Assembly: GCF_024362695.1 (NCBI RefSeq)
Contig: NC_065429.1
Span: 1,272,501 to 1,336,500 of the forward strand
Direction of reading: 5' to 3'
DNA: 64,000 nucleotides
Origin: Pectinophora gossypiella
Lineage: Eukaryota > Arthropoda > Insecta > Lepidoptera > Gelechiidae
Part shown: positions 30,870 to 43,500 of the stretch, piece by piece
Layout: each line of letters begins with the position of its first letter
How positions within the stretch are numbered: the stretch's first letter is position 1
Position numbers and translations under genes: made by a program
Notes under the pieces: model-generated
What the model was told of the DNA's origin: nothing
The model's input: the letters and a program-made list of their open reading frames with translations, nothing else
Database searches by the model: none

Positions 30870-31198
30870 TACATAAACAGCCTATATACGTCCCACTGCT
30901 GGGCACAGGCCTCCCCTCAATCAACCGGAGGGGGTATGGAGCATACTCCACCACGCAGCTCCAATGCGGGTTGGCGGAGGTGTTTTTACGGCTAATAGCC
31001 GGGACCAACGGCTTAACGTGCCCTCCGAAGTACGGAATCATCTTACTTTTTCGGACAATCAGGTGATTCAAGCCTGAAAAGTCCTTACTAAACAAAGGAC
31101 AGTCTCACAAAGTGATTTCGACAATGTCCCCATCGAGAATCGAACCCGGACCTCCAGATCGTGAGCCTAACGCTCTAACCATTAGACCACGGAGGCTG
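30870..31198 (-). mobile_element. SINE-A copy
   Basis: Complete reverse copy from CCTATATACGTCCCACTGCT to the head complement ACCATTAGACCACGGAGGC. Confidence 0.85.
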
Positions 31199-31332
31199 TC
31201 TTCCATTTCTAAATTTAACGTAAAATATAGATTTTTCCAGTTTAATTTAAAATAGTCTTTTTTAAATCTAAAATATCAAAACCCGTGCTATAACAGTACG
31301 CATTAGGCAGCACATTGATGAGATTTTTGTAC

Positions 31333-31470
31333 ATTTTTTTTTGACGTGACTTATTGTAGATTTGCCGCGGATGGCATTAACTACTTTAGCCGGACACATG
31401 GGGAGCGCTGAAGGCTCTCACCCGGTACAAAATTTAAGACAACAGGCTGGCCTGAGCGTGCCCAGTTGGA
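31333..31470 (-). mobile_element. LINE 3' tail
   Basis: Poly-T, GACGTGACTTATTGTAGATT, then CTGAAGGCTCTCACCCGGTA, truncated at GTGCCCAGTTGG. Confidence 0.7.
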
Positions 31471-32160
31471 TTTTTGTATGAAGTGTCCGGGGTGTGGTAC
31501 TGAATTTGGATATTTTGGGTCTTCATTCAAAATCTACCGACACCCGTACTCTCACCCCATGACAAAAAAATAAATAAAAAAAAGCTCATTCAATAATTGC
31601 ACAATAGCAACGTACATGCAAACATTAACTCACTCACCCTTTTATTTCTTAAGCGTTAAAGTCCAAAGCTGTATAAACATATCTTTATGAGCTCCACCAT
31701 TTTCAATTTGACAAACACATGAAAAAGTCATTTACAACCTTCTGACGTTTATGTTAGGTTGGAAATAGAAATAAGTGTTTTAGGGTTCGGTATTTAAAAT
31801 GAAGGAGACGCCTGCGTTTGCGCATCTGTCATTACATTACTCTTTTTTGCTTTTTGGCGTAGATAGACACATTTCACGTCTGTATTTCCTATCGTGGTAG
31901 GCAGAAACTCAATTTGCCAAAAGAGAATTGGCAGCTTCACTCGATCAGACCGAACACTCCATACCATCATATCATCTCATTCTTACTATGTGCCTAATGT
32001 ATTAATATTGTTAATTTTATCTCTCTCGCTAATCTAAGAAATGCCTGTTCATACTAACTTTTAAATACGGAACCAAAAACAGGAAACCCAAACTCCCTCT
32101 TGGCCATTTTTATTTGAATTCCGAATAGCGCGTGCTACAAGGGCGCGCGCGCGCCATTTC
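31470..32160. other. Unannotated spacer upstream of sanpodo
   Basis: No exon or element end is convincing. The last 80 bp turn GC-rich (GGGCGCGCGCGCGCC at about 32140) just before the presumed sanpodo start site. Confidence 0.45.
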
Positions 32161-32179
32161 CGATCTTTTTTTTTGAAAA

Positions 32180-33051
32180 AGGAATCCCTTTCAGTTGACG
32201 GTTGACCGTTTAGAGAGCGAGACGCGAAACGTAACGTTTTTGAAATATAAAATAAGGTTTTAGTTTTAGTGAATAAAGTTTAAGTGAAAATAAGTTATTT
32301 ACTTAAGTGATTTTTGGTGTGTGTTTTGTTAGAAATATTGTAAGTTAAGTGCAGCATAAGAATTGCGAAGATTAACAGTGAAAAGAATCCAAAAAATATA
32401 TTTATTGAAATAGGTACTTAAACAGAAATCTGAGTTTTAAGAAGGCAGTATTTAAAAGACTATTCTTGGTTATACTTTACAGACAAAAACGGAATTTAAT
32501 ATCAACAGAAGCACAAATTATTAGTGTCTTTAATGTTTTATTAAACTATAGGGGTTTTCAGTTAAGTATGTACTTCTGGCCTTCCGATGATGTTTTCCAA
32601 GACAATAAATGTCTTTAACATAAAAGTGACTATACTGACGACTATAGCCTAATTGGGGTAGTCAGAGGTACATCCATCGCAAAATGAACTAAGTACTCCT
32701 TATCAAGCTTTAGAACAAACACATTTATTACTACTATTTATATAGACAGGTCGAAACAGGACCTACACCCCACGTATAATTAGAAATAGCAATAAAATTG
32801 CATTAAGAAAGCAAACGCACGTAACCGTTGCAAAATAAATTGATAGTTAGTTTTAAGAACTGCAGAGAAACCCTCATAAAACGAAGGGGTCACAAAAATG
32901 CACAATGCTTGAGTTATCACCAACAATAATGACGCAAACCACCAGCGCTTAACGGTTACGCTTTGCAAACACCCCAAAGGAACTATGGTCAAAGACTCCA
33001 AGATATAAATTTATAGCTAATAAGTCTTAGGGGAACCATTACGCTTACAAG
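32180..33051 (+). promoter_or_regulatory. Likely sanpodo promoter and 5' UTR region
   Basis: TTTCAGTTGACGG at about 32190 resembles an insect initiator (TCAGT). I see no TATA box. The 870 bp to the ATG have several upstream ATGs and a SINE-E piece at 32645-32720, so part may be a 5' intron. Confidence 0.35.
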
Positions 33052-36000
33052 ATGGACTCGCCAAAAATTGTCTACAAATACTATTCCAACCCCGCTTTCT
33101 GCGGCCAGAGTGAACAAAGATGCAGGACCCAAAGAATGACACCCATAGGAGCGTCGCCACGAAAAAACGTAGAAATCTCAACCAGAATCCACCGAACGGA
33201 CATCTCGGATAATCCTCTAAGGCTACTGAGAGATGAGCCACCGGCATTACCACCGAAACCAGCTAAATACCTGAACAGAAGTTTCCAAAGACAGTCGTCT
33301 TTGATTTGTAAACCGACCAGGAGTGTCGTGCGGTCGAGAACTAGGAGTGAGGACTTAGAAATGGCACAGTTCAAAAGGGACAGACGCTCGAAGTACGATA
33401 GGAACGCTGAAAGCGACGATGGACTCGAAGACTCCAGACTAAAACACAGATACGAAGTCATAAGAGACGACTTTGATGACTTGGTGGATTATTCACCGAC
33501 GAAAAAAAGGATAGTACAAGCAGAATCGCACGAAGTGTTAGAATACAACGTTGATGGCCCAGACGACAACGAACTGAAAGAAATACCCACGGAAATAGTC
33601 AAAACTGTAAACGGAAAGATGCATAGATACGCAATAGTGGCGACAGAAGACGAAGAACCAAGGAAATGCAACGTAACCTTCACGTCTCCGGCGATGTCGA
33701 AGAAGAACTTAATAGCGACGCAGAAACTGCACGAGTTGCTATCAACGCCAAGAAAACTCAAGAGTTACGCCAGCCAGCCGTCAGTGAGGATCACTCCAAA
33801 CAAGTCAATAGACAGTCCAAGGCATCATACCCCAAGGAGCATCATATCCAGCACTCCTCACGTGACTCCATCGAAGTCTTGTGCTAATCTGTCAATAGCA
33901 AGACAAACTTCGCCGATTTCGCCAAAAGCTCAGAAGAACTTAAACTATGGTTTGCCAGAAGGCTTTGAGAGGCATGACGTGTTTGTGACGAGCTTCAGAA
34001 CGGAGAAGGACAGGAGTTTTGAGGAAGTAGAGAGGAAAGAAAGTAAGAGGGACAGAAGTAAGAAGACCACTGCAGTTATTTCGCCGAGGTGAGTAGTTGG
34101 TTTTATTTCAATATACTTTCTCTTGTGCGGGTTGGATCAGTGACCGATTGTGTGTTCTATCGTGTGGTAGTATCGTGTGGTTTGTGAGGTGGATTACCAA
34201 CCTCAGCAACCCTGCTCTCAGAGTTGTTATTGAGCCGCCAAAGGCCCCTTACATAGTTCATCTTCTTCGTCTTTCGTGTGGATTGTGAAGTGGATTACCA
34301 GCCTCATCAACTCTAGTCTTAGGGTTCTTATTAAGCCGCCAAAGGCCCTTGACATGGCTCATGTAACTACGTACTTACAACAGTAAGTAGTATCTAACCG
34401 GGACCAACGGCTTGACGTGCCTTCCGAAGCACGGTATCATCTTATTTTTCGGTGAATGAGATCATTTCAGCCTGCAATGTCCTAACCAACCAGGGAGAGT
34501 CTCACAGAGTTTTTTTTTGTTAGACGTGTCCCTTTCCCTACCAGGAATCGAACTCAGGGCCCTGTAGATCGTAAACCCAATACTCAACAACTGGGCAACG
34601 GAAGCCATTATAAATTAATGAATAAACACTTCTTCTTTCTGGTGTCAGGGTTATTACTAAGCCGCCAAAGGCCCCTGACTTGGCTCATGTAACGATTACG
34701 TACTTACATCAGTAAGTAGTAACCGGGACCAACGGCGTAACGTGCCTTCCGAAGCACGGATCGTCATACTTTCGGAAAATCAGGTGATCAGCCTGTAATG
34801 TCCTAACTAAACTAGGGATCACATTAAATAAATACTTTATTACACACGCAAACACAAAACAGCCTGGATAAACTAAAAGTAAGCAAAGGCGGCCTTATCG
34901 CCAAAAGTGATCTCTTCCAGACACCTTCGGTAGAGGATAAATATACTCATATACAGAATACGCGGAAACATAGATTTTACATAACTTATATTATAAAATG
35001 ACAATATTAGTAGCACGCTTACCTCTCACTTTGAGGTCTTAGATTCGAATCCCAAAACAGGCCTAAACCAATGTGGAATTTGTTTTCGAAGTCATGTTTT
35101 AAATCATAAATGATTATCACGTGCTCAGCGGTGAAGGAAAACATTGTGAGGAAACCCACATTCCCGAGAAATGGGCTTCGGAGGTAAGCTGTATTGGGCT
35201 GGTTTTCCCTTCGCGGGTTGGAAGGTCAGGCAGGCAGTCGCTTCTGTATAAAACCGGTTCTGTCAAATCTTCAGGTTAGGTTAGGTCATGATATAATAGC
35301 AAAAAAAAAAAAATAGCAAAATCATACTGTCCATTATGTATTCTATTAAGTACTTACCTAATTAATTACTTACCTTGTTTTTTTTTTTTTTCACAGAGTG
35401 GCATCCCCCCCCTCAGAAGCCAACACGGACGAGACATACAAGTCTCTGTCCAACCTGAAGGCGGTCAACTCCGCGACTGCCTCTCTCACCATCGCAGCCC
35501 TGATGCTTACGCTGTGCGGAGGTCTAACTACTGGCCTGAGCTTCTACATGATGTACTCTGTAAGTATGGCCGTCTATGACAGTTTATGTCGAACTATGTC
35601 GTGGAGATCCTTGGGGGAGGCCTATGCCCAGCAGTGGGCGTCATACGGCTGATGATGATGTCGGTCTATGTCAGACTATGTCGGTCTATGTCAATCTGTG
35701 TTAGTAGTAACAACGTCCATGGTTCAGTGGTTAGATCGTTACGCTTATGTTCTATAAGAACTGGGTTCAATTACCGTTGTAAACATGTCTTTACATTTTT
35801 TATATTGTATTGTATTTTATGTTCTTACTTCCAGATGGGTCGCCGCTACTACTTAGATTTCGGCGTCTTGTCTGGGTTCACGTGTTTCTTGCTCGGTCTG
35901 CTGGGGTTCAGGTCGCGAAGACAGCAGCTGTTGCCCAACAGGAACTTCATATCTGGTGAGTGCATTGGTGCCTTAAATTGAGGAGCAACAGGTTGGCATG

Positions 36001-37297
36001 GGCTTGTAATGAGGAGAGATAAAAGGCATATAACGAGGAAAGTTATGAGCATGAATGTGGATGGATATCTTCTTCTTCTATCGTGGGGGTTGTGAGGCGG
36101 AGTACCAACCTCATCAACCCTGGTGTCAGGGTTACTATTGAGCCGCCAAAGGCATGAAATGGCTTCATGCATCGACTACTTACTTATGTCAGTAAGTAGT
36201 AACCGGGACCAACGGCTTAACCTGCCTTCCGAAGCACGGATCATCTTACTTTCGGACAATCAGGTGATCAGCCTATGGATGGATATAGGGGTAGGGGACG
36301 ACCCAGGAAAGTGTGGAAGGATTGTGTGAAGGATATGTGTGTGAAAGGTGTGAGTACTGAGATGACCACTAACAACAGTGAATGGAAGAGGAATACATGA
36401 CACGATAGATGGCGTTGTTCACTTTTAGAGTGACAATTTCCTTTGCAAGGAAATTTTGAACTTTTAGTAAAAGATTTACTTACAGTTTTAATGATTTTTA
36501 TACCTATATGTGACAAGTGAGGAGCTCGGTGGCGCAGCGGTTAACGCGCTCGGTCTGCGATTGTTGAAGTAAAGCAACTTTCGCAAAGGCCGGTCATAGG
36601 ATGGGTGACCACAAAAAAAAGTTTTCCTTTCGAGCTCCTCCGTGCTTCGGAAGGCACGTTAAGCCGTTGGTCCCGGCTGCATTAGCAGTCGTTAATAACC
36701 ATCAATCCGCACTGGGCCCGCGTGATGGTTTAAGGCCCGATCTCCCTATCCATCCATAGGGAAGGCCCGTGCCCCAGCAGTGGGGACGTTAATGGGCTGA
36801 TGATGATGATGATTTGACTAGTAATAGTAATTAAATAATTAGTCAGTGATTCACTTAATTTTCAATAAGTAATATTTACGTCAACTTACGTCATCAATGG
36901 GCTAGCAATGGCGGCTTGTCATAGGATTGACTATACCTGGTCTTCTTAAACCATAGATTAAGCAATTGGACCCGCCATTTTGAGGCTTATGATATTTTGC
37001 GTTCACGATAACGTTTTCGAAGAACTACCAACCTAAACATTTTTCCTAAGATCCGTTTCTGTTCACCTTTCAGGGTACATAGTCCTCTCATCATTCTCCC
37101 TGCTCAGCGCGTTCGGGCTACTGATCCTGCTGTCAGTTCAGCCGAAGCCAGGGACCCCCCTGAATGACATCACATCCGGAGCAGTGTGCGGGGTCAGCAT
37201 ACTATGTCTTTGTCTGGCCACGATGGGAGTGCTGGCTAGTTACTGCTGTGCGCGGGACCCACCTGATAATAGAGTGGGGACAGTAAGATGGTATTAG
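33052..37297 (+). CDS. spdo: Sanpodo, four-pass membrane regulator of Notch signalling (complete, 4 exons, 514 aa)
   Basis: Sanpodo promotes Notch receptor activity during asymmetric division. Numb binds its N-terminal NPAF motif and directs it to endosomes. Exons 33052-34088, 35397-35559, 35835-35955 and 37074-37297 (TAG) join in frame (1,545 nt) with GTGAGT, GTAAGT and GTGAGT donors. The NPAF is at residues 13-16 (YYSNPAF). Residues 17-345 form a long, Arg/Ser/Pro/Asp-rich, probably disordered cytosolic region with PPALPPKPAK (possible SH3 ligand) and several SPRK/TPSK sites. Four hydrophobic segments follow at about 374-398, 407-425, 443-462 and 477-499. The tail after TM4 is short (ARDPPDNRVGTVRWY). 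The single large first exon holds the whole cytosolic part and each later exon one or two membrane spans. Drosophila Sanpodo is of similar length. Introns contain SINE-C, SINE-D and SINE-B copies. Confidence 0.92.
34150..34935 (-). mobile_element. Three SINE-C pieces and a LINE tail in sanpodo intron 1
   Basis: 34150-34255 is a tail fragment. 34262-34610 is a nearly full reverse copy with head. 34640-34812 is tail plus core. 34815-34935 is a reverse LINE tail (AATAAATACTTTATTACACA, GGCGGCCTTATCGCC). Confidence 0.7.
35020..35285 (+). mobile_element. SINE-D copy in sanpodo intron 1
   Basis: Head partly lost (CTTACCTCTCACTTTGAGGT), then a complete body and a tail to CAAATCTTCAGGTTAGG. It ends about 110 bp before the exon 2 acceptor. 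Confidence 0.75.
36065..36275 (-). mobile_element. SINE-C copy in sanpodo intron 3
   Basis: Tail (TTCTTCTTCTATCGTGGGGG), GAGCCGCCAAAGGC and core complement. The head is absent. Confidence 0.7.
36440..36980. repeat. Interspersed repeat carrying a SINE-B insertion
   Basis: The flanks AACTTTTAGTAAAAGATTTA and GGGCTAGCAATGGCGGCTTG match 62955-63520. There the same element carries a SINE-A a few bases away from the SINE-B site here. Confidence 0.65.
36522..36818 (+). mobile_element. SINE-B copy, full length
   Basis: Head GAGCTCGGTGGCGCAGCGG, core GGCACGTTAAGCCGTTGG, tail TTAATGGGCTGATGATGATG. Flanks TGACAAGT / TTGACTAGT may be an imperfect TSD. Confidence 0.85.
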
Positions 37298-37444
37298 CAC
37301 CGGGTGAAAGCCATAGAATAAGAAATAACATACTTACATACATAAACTCACGCCTATTTCCCACCGGGGTAAGCAGGTCTCTGCTGAACCAAACATTTTT
37401 GATCCAAACATGAATTCGACAACAAATTCGACAATCATTGGTTA

Positions 37445-37955
37445 TACATTGTTTTAAGTTTACGCGGTTAATGGCCCCGATTCCTGCAGACACCGCCTAA
37501 TTTTAAGTTATATCCGTCATTTTCATATCCGTCGAAAAGGAAAGGGACGGATGATTCACAGCTCTTAATTTTAGGAAGAATGAGTAAATGAATGAATAAC
37601 CCGGACGAATCAAAAGGTACGTCGCTGGTATGCAATCCGTTTGACGTGCTGTCTACTTAACTGTGTCGGGTTATTGAAGGATGTAAAATTTTTAGACGGT
37701 TGGTTTAGATTTGTGCTTAAAATTGACGTGTGTTCCATTAATTTTATGTTTGTCGATTACCCGTCCCTTTCCTTTTCGGCGGATAAGAAAATGACAGATA
37801 TAACTTAAAATAAAATTAGATGGTATTTACAGGAATTAGCACCATTATCATAATTAAAGCACATAATAACGGGTTCTTACCGCGTTTAAATAGGGATATG
37901 AGACTCCCGATATTTCGACACTGTTGCAAGTGCCATGATCACGGGATGACTGATG
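37445..37955. mobile_element. ~380-bp MITE inserted in a foldback MITE
   Basis: The foldback arm TTTAAGTTTACGCGGTTA breaks at about 37470 and resumes as ATTATCATAATTAAAGCAC at 37853. Between them, 37471-37852, is the GGCCCCGATTCCTGCAGACA element. Its imperfect TIR of about 80 bp includes CCTTTTCGACGG / CCTTTTCGGCGG. Both lie in the sanpodo 3' region. Confidence 0.75.
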
Positions 37956-38156
37956 AAAAAATAATATGAAAGTTCGTCACCAAACTTGACATTTTGATAT
38001 TCACCCACCCACTCCTAACTTAACCTATCGTATGTATTAAAAAAATGAGCTTTTTAATTTATAATATTTTATTGTAAGTTAATTTTACCAAAGTTTGTAT
38101 TCTTACTAAACGGAACAATTGTTTTTTGTAATTTAATTTGGAAATCTGTTGCGAAA

Positions 38157-38162
38157 AATAAA
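38157..38162 (+). terminator. Possible sanpodo polyadenylation signal
   Basis: AATAAA followed by a TTATTACG and GTTTGTTTC stretch, 860 bp after the stop and after the inserted MITEs. Weak support. Confidence 0.3.
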
Positions 38163-38309
38163 GTCTTATTACGTACAAGTTTGTTTCATTAAGGTCAACA
38201 TACAGGCGGACAACTCATGCCCATATCCCTAATGGGGTGAACAGGGCCATAAGCATAAATGCTACCGGGCGCAGATCTCATCCCCTCTGGGTCTTACTTT
38301 ATGTTAGGT

Positions 38310-38505
38310 GGATTACAAACCCCATCAACCCTGGTGTCTGGGTTATTATTGAGCCGCCAAAGGCCCCTGACATGACTCATGTAACGAATACTAACTTACA
38401 TCAGTAAGTAGTAACCGGGACCAACGGCTTAACGTGCCTTCCGAAGGATTGTCTTACATTCGTCCCCACCGGGATTTGAACCCGGGACCTCCGAATCGTG
38501 AGCCC
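38310..38505 (-). mobile_element. SINE-C copy
   Basis: Tail and core, a shortened middle, then head complement up to GGACCTCCGAATCGTGAGCC. Confidence 0.65.
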
Positions 38506-38509
38506 CAGT

Positions 38510-39055
38510 AGCGGTTTTAGATAGGGCGCGGTGGGGCGATCGAGCGCCACCGGATAAAAGGGGCGCCGGAAGTTGCGGCGTTCCGCGTTTACAGTTCTTA
38601 TCTGAAATAAAAAAAAATATAATGCGTAAAAAGGAACGCAAATTTTGACTTGTTATGACGGTCCGGTTTACGACAAGGTTAACAAATGTTTTGATTTGAT
38701 CAATTAAAATTTCTCTCGCCTCTAGTCTCTGTGTACAAGTAGAAGCAGTAAAAAATAAGATTTATTTACATTTTAATTTTTAAAATATAATTACAAGCAT
38801 TTATGAATATTTTGTTATGTTGTGAGACATAAATTATAGTTTCTAACATGTTTCTAACGCATCAGAAACGAAACGTAACACCACACAATTAAATGTCAAT
38901 CTCAGCAAATGTCAGGCTTTTCGGCGGGAAACGGGAACGGGACAAGTTGCTTTCTTCATTGAGTAATCTAAATAATTAATACGAAGTGGTGTTTTGTGGT
39001 TAATGATCGCTTTTATTAAGTTAGTCGGAAGACATTCGCGAGTGTTATTATATTG
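38510..39055. other. Spacer between sanpodo and Start1
   Basis: Contains a GC-rich patch (GGCGCGGTGGGGCGATCGAG, 38525-38545) and AAACGGGAACGGG at about 38930 that could belong to a Start1 promoter. No TATA box or clear initiator. Confidence 0.35.
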
Positions 39056-39084
39056 GAGTATTCAATGAACAAAGTGTATCTGCC

Positions 39085-39310
39085 TATTTTCGCTTCGTGC
39101 CGGGAAGCCGCTTCATAACTCAAAAGTTTATGCGGACTTTTGAGTTAATTCGTTTGGGGTTCGGAGTAGGAGTCTACTCCGAGGGTTGGGGCTTAGGTTT
39201 CATCATCATCACCTTTCATCATTTCATTAATCATCAAGAAAAAAAATACGTCAGACATGGCTGTATGGGCATAGTTCCCTTTGCCTTACCCTTCGGGGAA
39301 AACCAAAACA
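39085..39310 (+). repeat. Interspersed repeat with ACTCAAAAGTTTATGCGGAC
   Basis: Contains GGAGTCTACTCCGAGGGTTG and a CATCATCATCACCTTTCATC run. The reading frame across it (39097-39390) is low-complexity and looks repeat-borne. Confidence 0.45.
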
Positions 39311-40579
39311 AAAAAAAATCAGCAAACGTCAATCAAACGATAGGTTGGCTTTTCGTGTTGTTCGTGAAATTTTTAATTGTATTAATTTGATAACAATAGT
39401 GGGAATATTGTTTGATAACGGCGTCTAATTTTAACAACGATGAAGACTTATACATCTCAATCTAGTGTTTAAGTGAACATTTATACAGTCATGCATTTGT
39501 TACTTCTAGTTTTAGTTTAGTATCGTTACATTGAGAAGCTCGTAAGTATTTCTTTGTTCGTTAATTTATTATAAGTTTGGCTGTTTATATAACTTCCATC
39601 AAATACGAAAAATAATAAATAAAGAAACAAATCAGAGTTTTTAATTTTGAAGGTCTTTTTATGGTTGACACGAGTTGAGAGGTCAAGGGAAAATCTATGT
39701 TTGTGTTTAAAATGTAGGTGACTCAGTTATTTATCTTGTTGTTATGTTGCATATTTTTATCTCACTTCTGGTTTCAAACATTCTAACTGTTTACGTTTTA
39801 TGTTGGGGATGTGTTACAACAGTTATTTTAATAAAAATGTAGAATCAAATGTTATTTATGGAATTGTTGATGGTTGTTTAAAAAACAAACGGAATTGTTA
39901 ACGAATGTACAGGTGAAATGATTTACTTTTTCATTGTTTTCATTTTTGCCAATTTTTTGTAGTTTTTTGCTGAATTGACCCATTCAATTTCATATCTAAC
40001 ATGAAACAGTGAATTTCAATTTGCTTTAACACTGGAAGTATTGACGAAATTGCTTATAAAATAATTAAAGTACTTAACAGAAATTAAATCAAAATGAAAC
40101 TCTTTTTTAAAACACTTTGTTGCTTATTAAAAAGACTATACAGCCTTATTTCCATTTATACATTTTTTATTTCTCGTCTATATATTCAGCAAACACAGGC
40201 AAATGTCACTGAGGTACCTATACAGCTATACAGAATATTGCTAGCAAAAATTAAAAAATAAAGATTTTTCATTAATAAACAGTTCAAAGGGCTGAAGTTC
40301 TTTTAAAATCTAATCTTTATTGTTTAATTATTGTATCTAGATAACCTTATGTATATCCACATACTTGTATATCATAATTAAACTTTTAAGTACAGTTACA
40401 ACAGTTTACACATTAAATTTAGAACCCTGTCTCATTTATATACTTGTCATTTAGCAAGACTTCATGTTCAATTTGTCCATTAAATTAATGTGACATGATT
40501 CTAAACACATTAGTACTTGTGACTGGTATTTACATAGTAATTAGTTAATGTTCTCTAATATTGTTTCTAGAGCAACAAT

Positions 40580-43500
40580 ATGACAGACTATCAGTACAGA
40601 GAGGCCAGAGAGGCAGCAGAGTCCCTTCTAGGGAGTGGAATTAATCCTCATTATAGCAGAAATATATGTGAGTACCCTTATTTCCATTGTCACTGTGGTC
40701 ATATTAATATTAATTTAATGCATGTCGCAAACATAATTAATATAGTAAGAATGAGTTCTTTACTTCACTTTTTAAAATTTATTGCTGCATTGTTTAGAAA
40801 CGATGATTCTGCCAATGTCAAGGCACCGAAGAAAAAAACAGTAAAAAAAGTTTTAAAAGAATTAATTGGTAGGTGGGTCGTTCTTCTTTTTTATCGACAA
40901 TAAAAAGACATTTTCTCGATTTATCGGATTTAACATCTTTAAAATTATAACGGCAATAAATATTTTAAAACATCATATAAAGATGTGTTTGTAGAGGACT
41001 ATTTAGTGGTTCTCTTTATCTTGGTAACATACTTTTCTTTGCAGGCGCATTCCAAAAAATATTGTGACAGAGTGGCCCTTTTCATTGGAGACAGCATTTC
41101 AATTTACCACTCTGTCACAGAATTTTGTGAAAAACGATCAAGCTACGTTAATAACTAATTGAGGAACCGATTAGTATTTTGCTTGTATTTTGAGTATAAT
41201 AAGATAACTATATTTTTGGACAATCAAAACATGAAATAAAATTCTAAAACATAACTTATCAGAAGCAGAACGAAGGACAGATCATTGTCGATAAAAAAGA
41301 AGAACGACCCAGGTACATTTAAATTATATTGAAAACTGTTCGGTGGGAAGTCCAATGCTTGTAGTCCAGAAGTTCTCTAAAAATAAAGACAACACAATTG
41401 TTAAATAACTTCACAGACATATAAGTTAGAAACACACATAGTATAAGCCCGCTAAGAATAAGTTATTAATTTATCAAGTGCAATTTTCGCTAAAACAGTT
41501 GGCTCAACTGAAGTGTTTGCTAGTCATTAATATGTCACGTAATTACTCATAATTGAAATAAGGATAATTACAAGTAAATCAATTACAATATATTGAAATA
41601 ATGTTGTATGTAATCAATGACAATTACAAAGAAATTAGAATATAATTATACTTTGTAAATACAGGGACTGGAAATCACCATACACATACATAAACTCACG
41701 CCCGTAATCCCTAATGGGGTGGGCAGAGCCACAAGTAATCAAAGACAACTTGCAGCCACTGTTGATACGAAGTCCAAAGAGGGATATGATGAACCTTATG
41801 GTGATAAGGGATCAGCCTATCGCCCATAACATTAGTCCATCATGTTAGAGGACACAATCCCTCTGTCGGTTTGTCGACTGGAAATCAAGTTCATGGAATA
41901 AACCCACCTATACTTTTAGATAATGAGGCAGTATCCAGGCTACGTTCCTCAAAACCAATATAGATGGCGCTGTACAGATTTTCCTTCGTTTAACCTTCTA
42001 ATTTTATGGATAACAGACATGCATCTTTGTTTTTGCGTATGTTGATAACCCTTTTTATTTCACTCAGGGACGATTGCATCTTCAACCCATTATTATTCTG
42101 ATCAAAATAAAGAAAAGCAATATAGATAGCAACATAATTCTATACATAATGTGACCCAAATGTCAAGCTACAATTATTTTTATATAATATGCTTCTGCCA
42201 TTACATTACATTATATTTTTGAATGATTATGTACCCGAATGATGAGAAGATAGGTAATTATCATTTTAAATCTGAACAGCGCCATCTATATTATTTTTGG
42301 AGAACATAACCTGGAAAAAAGAATTTAAAAAAATCAATATTTTTTTAAGTCCCTCGACATCGACAATCCTTTTTTTCAAGTGTTTAAAAATATTTTTTTA
42401 AATTATTAAACCATTCAAAAAAATATCCAAAATATTTATTCTTCAAAATTGGCTTACATAGATAGCGCTTTTTGAACGTCAAAAATTAAGTTACATATTA
42501 TGTAACTAGCTGTAAAACTACTACCACATCGGAATCTGTATCGCTGAGGGAAAGACGTGGCCAGAAAACCTCCCAGCACAGGGCCCTACTCCTCCTGTTT
42601 CATGTTATCCTTTTGTTTTTTTACATTTTTATTTTTTTATCTGCTCCAGCTCATTCTCAGTCAGTTAATCTGGTGTCAGAGGACCTGGTGGCTGGACACC
42701 GACCTCAGGGAAAGATGTCCACAGTGCGGAGGTTCTTCTGTCTGTTTGTCACCTTTGACATACTCTTCACCAGCTTAATGTGGCTCATATGTGTTGTGGT
42801 GAGTACATTTATGAGAGGTTCATGGGACTTAATCATAGCTGACGAGAAGTGGGTGTATATGTCGTGGCCAGATCATAGAATTGATTATTTTATGAAATGG
42901 TCATATTTCATGAAATAGAATATCATTCGTTGGCCACATCATGACGTAGTTTGGCCAGATCAATGAACACAAAACGTTTAACGATATGAGTAACTAAATG
43001 CATGATTACTTCATGATATGGTCAAACGTTGGCAATCATATCGTAAAATTAGTAACATTATCCACCGAGAATGGCGCTGGTGTCGATTATATTTAAAACT
43101 TGATTGATATTATAATCAATGAATCAATGTAATTATTCAATTTTCCATATCGAATAGTACATAATTTTTAACCTAAGAAATTAATCGACTATTCGCATTT
43201 TTATTACACCACATAACATGGACACCGCCTACATTAACGATATGGCCAAACGTTGATTGATATATCATTAAACGTTGACGTTTCAACGGTATGGTCAACT
43301 TAAGTTGGCCATTTCATGAAATATGACCATTTCCTGAAATGGTCGAACACATCATGAAATGATCAATTTTACGATCTGGCCACGACATATACAGGATGCA
43401 ATGAGGGACTTTCATACAGGGCTAACATGCGTAAAATATGTTCTTTGCAATATTTTTTTTTTATAATTTTTTTGTTTCTTTTTTTCAGATGAAAGGCGAC

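Noticed and set aside
35586..35981. 131-aa ORF over sanpodo exons 2-3
   Set aside because: Read-through of intron 2; exon 3 in this frame is real only from 35835 to 35955.
39097..39390. 97-aa ORF upstream of Start1
   Set aside because: Lies in an interspersed repeat, with low-complexity composition and no splice context.
40797..40869. Extra Start1 exon (KAPKKKTVKKVLKELIG)
   Set aside because: It has AG and GT at its ends, but joining it to exon 1 (phase 1) gives a stop; STARD3 proteins have no such segment. Probably chance or repeat-borne.
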